DNA of 7,953 nucleotides. It comes from an uncultured Pseudobdellovibrionaceae bacterium. Lineage in GTDB: Bacteria > Bdellovibrionota > Bdellovibrionia > Bdellovibrionales > JAMPXM01. Positions 5,435 through 7,953 of the stretch are shown in pieces (position 1 is the first letter of the stretch; each line of letters starts with the position of its first letter). A program made the translations under genes and the position numbers. The stretch is from contig CAKQVW010000125.1 in the NCBI GenBank assembly GCA_934277865.1, positions 1 to 7,953 on the forward strand. Reading direction: 5' to 3'. Under the pieces are notes generated by a model that was not told the DNA's origin, did no database searches, and was given only the letters and a program-made list of their open reading frames with translations.

Positions 5435-5653
5435 ATGGCTAAGGACGATTTGGCGCAATTGGAAGGAAAGATTGTCGACGTGAACGCGGGAGGCCTTTAT
5501 AGGGTCCTTTTGGAAAACAATGTCGAAATCGTCGCACGGCTGTGCGGCAAGATGCGTCGCTTTAATATCCGCGTCGTCGTGGGGGACAAGGTGACCGTTG
5601 GCGTGTCGCCCTATGATCCAACGAATGGCTTGATTCTTTACCGTCATAAATGA
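5435..5653 (+). CDS. infA: Translation initiation factor IF-1
   Basis: This 72-residue protein has the exact family length and is a single S1-like OB fold throughout. IF-1 binds the 30S A site and helps IF-2 and IF-3 select the initiator tRNA. Signatures are the MAKDD start, LEGKIVDVNAGGLYRVLLEN, the RNA-contacting GKMRRFNIRVVVGDKVTV and the closing PYDPTNGLILYRHK. The ATG at 5435 is preceded by AAAGGA at 5425-5430 with a 4-nt gap. It lies 17 bp after the H1-like gene and 16 bp before tex, so all three are probably co-transcribed. Here infA is outside the ribosomal-protein/secY cluster where many bacteria carry it. Whether the genome has a second copy cannot be seen from this window. Confidence 0.96.
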   Translation: MAKDDLAQLEGKIVDVNAGGLYRVLLENNVEIVARLCGKMRRFNIRVVVGDKVTVGVSPYDPTNGLILYRHK

Positions 5654-5669
5654 TCCGCTCGATATCACT

Positions 5670-7953
5670 ATGAGTACAACACCTGTTCTAACTCCGATCG
5701 CGTTCGCGACTTTTCGCGAAAAGTTTTTGCCTCAGATTTCTCTGAAAGCGGCCCAGTCTGTTTTGGAATTGGCTGCCGAAGGGGGAACGGTTCCTTTCAT
5801 CGCTCGTTATCGTAAAGAGAAAACGGGTGGATTGGATGAAACCGAAATTCGCGCCGTGATTGAGGGCAACGAAACTCTCACGGAGCTCAACAAGCGCCGT
5901 GAGTTTGTTGTCACGGAGATCCAGTCGCAAGGTAACCTGACGGACGAGCTGAAAGCTCGCATCACGACTTGTATGGATCTTGGCGATCTCGAAGAGATCT
6001 ATCGTCCGTACAAAAAGAAAAAGAAAACCAAGGCGACGTTGGCTCGCGAGGCGGGGCTTGAACCGCTTGCGGACTGGCTTTGGAAGATCGGTCACATGGA
6101 GGCGAAGCCGGATGTGGCGGTTGAGATCAAAGCAAAAGAGTTCTTGAACGTGCCGGCGGGAATCGCCACGTACGAACTCGCTCTGAAGGGCGCGCAAGAC
6201 ATCGTGGTCGAGAAGCTGGCAAACGACCCGGTGCTTCGTGAGCGCATTCGTGTGAATTTCTTTGATCACGGGAAAATTGTTTCGAAGAAAGCCAAGGGCT
6301 TTAAGCCACACTCGAAATACGAGATGTACGCGGAGTTTGCGGAACCCGTGAAGAGTTTGGCTGAGAAAAAAGCGTCACACCGCTATCTAGCTATGCGCCG
6401 TGGTTGGGCAGAAGAAGAGTTGACCGTCACGGTGGAAGGCGACGAAGAAGCGAACCTTCAGGCGTTTGAACGCACCACCTTCACTCCGGATGCGGAGAAG
6501 GCGGCGGCGACGAATCCGGAAATTGGCAAGGTTCTGGATATTCTGAAAACTTGTGCGAAATTGGCGTACACGGTGCACGTGCACCCGTCGATCTCCAACG
6601 AAGTTCATCGTCTGTTGAAAGACGGCGCGGACAAGGATGCGATCACGGTCTTTGCCGAAAACGTTCGCAAGGTTTTGCTTGGCAGTCCGTTTGGACCGAA
6701 GTGTGTCTTGGGTATCGATCCGGGGCTTCGCACGGGATGCAAGGTTGCGCTGATCGACAAGCAAGGAAACTTCATTTCAAACACCGTTTTGCAGATCTTG
6801 GGAGACGGGGCGTTTGAAAAAGCCAAGGCGCTGTTCTCGGAAGTTACCAAGCAGATCACGATCGACGCGATCGCGGTTGGCAACGGAACTGGTGGTCGTG
6901 AGGCCGAAACCTTCATTCGCAAAGTTTTGAAGGAGATCGGTGCGGACAAAATTCCGGTGATCTTGGTGAGCGAGTCTGGTGCTTCTGTGTATTCGGCGAG
7001 CGATGTCGCTCGTGAAGAGTTCCCGGACTTGGATCTGACGGTGCGTGGAGCGATCTCCATTGCTCGCCGCTTGCAAGATCCGTTGGCGGAACTTGTGAAG
7101 GTTGATCCGAAGAGCATCGGTGTAGGTCAGTATCAGCATGACGTTTCGCAGACGGCGCTTAAGAAGTCGCTTGGCGAAGTCGTCGAGAGCTGCGTGAACG
7201 GTGTGGGTGTTGATCTCAACACGGCGTCTGCTCCGCTGCTTTCGTATGTCGCGGGCATTGGTCCGGGGCTTGCGAAGGCGATTGTCGAATTCCGTAAGAC
7301 CAATGGTCTTTTTGGCGATCGCGACCAATTGATGAAGGTTCCTCGCTTCAGCGCAAAGGTTTACGAACAGTGCGCGGGCTTCTTGCGTATCCCGGGTGGC
7401 AAACATCCGCTTGATGCCACGGGCGTTCACCCCGAACGTTATGCGGCGGTTCGCGATATGGCGGCCGAAGCAGGAGTTCCGGTAACGGGGCTCTTGGGTG
7501 AAGGTGCTAAAAAGCTTTCGAGCCTTCGCGAGAAGTGGGCGAAGATCATCGGTGAATTCACGTTCGACGATATCATTCGTGAACTTGAAAAACCGGGACG
7601 TGACCCACGTGATCCGTTTAAGGTGTTTGCGTTCCGCGATGATATTTTTGAAGTGAAAGACTTGAAAGAGAGCATGATCTGCCCAGGGATTGTCACCAAC
7701 GTGACGAACTTCGGGGCCTTCGTGGACATCGGCGTTCACCAAGATGGTCTTGTTCATATTTCCGAGCTCTCGACGAAGTTTGTCGATGATCCTCGCAAGG
7801 TCGTGAACCCAGGTGACCAAGTCACGGTTCGGGTTCTTGGTGTGGATCTCGAGAAAACGCAGATTTCGCTATCCATGATTTTGGAGGCGGGAGCACCTCG
7901 CGAGCGTGCGCCTCGTGCAGCTGGGCCACGCGATGGTCAGCGAGAGGCTGGCC
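5670..7953 (+). CDS. tex: Tex family S1 RNA-binding protein (transcription accessory protein), 3' truncated by window
   Basis: The frame is open from the ATG at 5670 to the last base: 761 codons, close to the full family length (about 770-780), with no stop seen. Tex binds nucleic acid and is implicated in transcription and RNA handling. In order: an N-terminal helical region with the hallmark TVPFIARYRKEKTGGLDE (about 41-58); a lysine run KKKKKTK near 113-119; a YqgF/RNase H-like domain with GIDPGLRTG (D350) and SESGASVYSASD (E435); a VGQYQHDVSQ block; helix-hairpin-helix motifs around GIGPGLAKAIVEFR (529-542); and a C-terminal S1 domain (about 673-737, GIVTNVTNFGAFVDIG). An Arg/Ala/Pro-rich tail follows. 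GNGTGGRE replaces the more usual GNGTASRE. The 16-nt gap after infA has no purine-rich ribosome-binding site, suggesting coupling to infA translation. The ATG is favoured because no other start in the frame gives the family N-terminus. Confidence 0.97.
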   Translation, partial: MSTTPVLTPIAFATFREKFLPQISLKAAQSVLELAAEGGTVPFIARYRKEKTGGLDETEIRAVIEGNETLTELNKRREFVVTEIQSQGNLTDELKARITTCMDLGDLEEIYRPYKKKKKTKATLAREAGLEPLADWLWKIGHMEAKPDVAVEIKAKEFLNVPAGIATYELALKGAQDIVVEKLANDPVLRERIRVNFFDHGKIVSKKAKGFKPHSKYEMYAEFAEPVKSLAEKKASHRYLAMRRGWAEEELTVTVEGDEEANLQAFERTTFTPDAEKAAATNPEIGKVLDILKTCAKLAYTVHVHPSISNEVHRLLKDGADKDAITVFAENVRKVLLGSPFGPKCVLGIDPGLRTGCKVALIDKQGNFISNTVLQILGDGAFEKAKALFSEVTKQITIDAIAVGNGTGGREAETFIRKVLKEIGADKIPVILVSESGASVYSASDVAREEFPDLDLTVRGAISIARRLQDPLAELVKVDPKSIGVGQYQHDVSQTALKKSLGEVVESCVNGVGVDLNTASAPLLSYVAGIGPGLAKAIVEFRKTNGLFGDRDQLMKVPRFSAKVYEQCAGFLRIPGGKHPLDATGVHPERYAAVRDMAAEAGVPVTGLLGEGAKKLSSLREKWAKIIGEFTFDDIIRELEKPGRDPRDPFKVFAFRDDIFEVKDLKESMICPGIVTNVTNFGAFVDIGVHQDGLVHISELSTKFVDDPRKVVNPGDQVTVRVLGVDLEKTQISLSMILEAGAPRERAPRAAGPRDGQREAG

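Noticed and set aside
5688..6311. Minus-strand 207-residue open frame opposite the start of tex
   Set aside because: It is a shadow of the Tex N-terminal coding sequence, with unusual composition and no motif.
6777..7820. Minus-strand 347-residue open frame opposite tex
   Set aside because: Tex on the plus strand is intact with all its domains here. The antisense product is Arg/His-rich with no recognisable motif, a common shadow in GC-rich genes.

Overview
This is a stretch of chromosome from a Gram-negative bacterium, with every frame intact and the genes tightly packed. LpxD (lipid A synthesis) means there is an outer membrane with lipid A. Electron-transfer-flavoprotein:quinone oxidoreductase points to aerobic, beta-oxidation-type respiration. 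The alanine/lysine/proline-rich histone H1-like gene, the codon use and the mix of neighbours suggest a Bdellovibrio-like or other deltaproteobacterial-grade organism. That placement is inference from gene style, not from a marker gene. There are no mobile elements, CRISPR arrays, rRNA or tRNA genes that I can see.

Layout. (1) 1-2284, plus strand: the 3' part of an ETF-QO gene, followed after 4 bp by a THUMP-domain RNA methyltransferase of the RlmL/YpsC family. (2) 2281-2628, minus strand: a small four-helix membrane protein of unknown function whose stop codon overlaps the methyltransferase stop. (3) 2629-2798: a 170-bp divergent intergenic region with a perfect 7-bp inverted repeat. (4) 2799-3272, plus strand: cytidine deaminase. 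(5) 3285-4391, minus strand: lpxD, convergent with cdd across 12 bp. (6) 4392-4604: a divergent control region with a T-rich array of 13-bp units, a candidate -10 box, and a CTAG-containing inverted repeat. (7) 4605-7953, plus strand: a compact run of three genes. These are an H1-like basic protein ending in what looks like a UvrD/PcrA-type Tudor domain, then infA (IF-1), then tex, which runs off the window end.

Most genes are ordinary housekeeping genes. The most unusual object is the first gene of the last cluster. It joins a roughly 115-residue lysine/alanine/proline histone-like tail and an acidic linker to a C-terminal segment resembling the RNA-polymerase-binding Tudor domain at the end of UvrD/PcrA helicases, with no helicase present. 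It sits 17 bp ahead of IF-1 and then Tex, both nucleic-acid-binding proteins of the transcription/translation machinery. The cluster may therefore be a small nucleoid/transcription/translation module. This is a hypothesis from domain resemblance and synteny.
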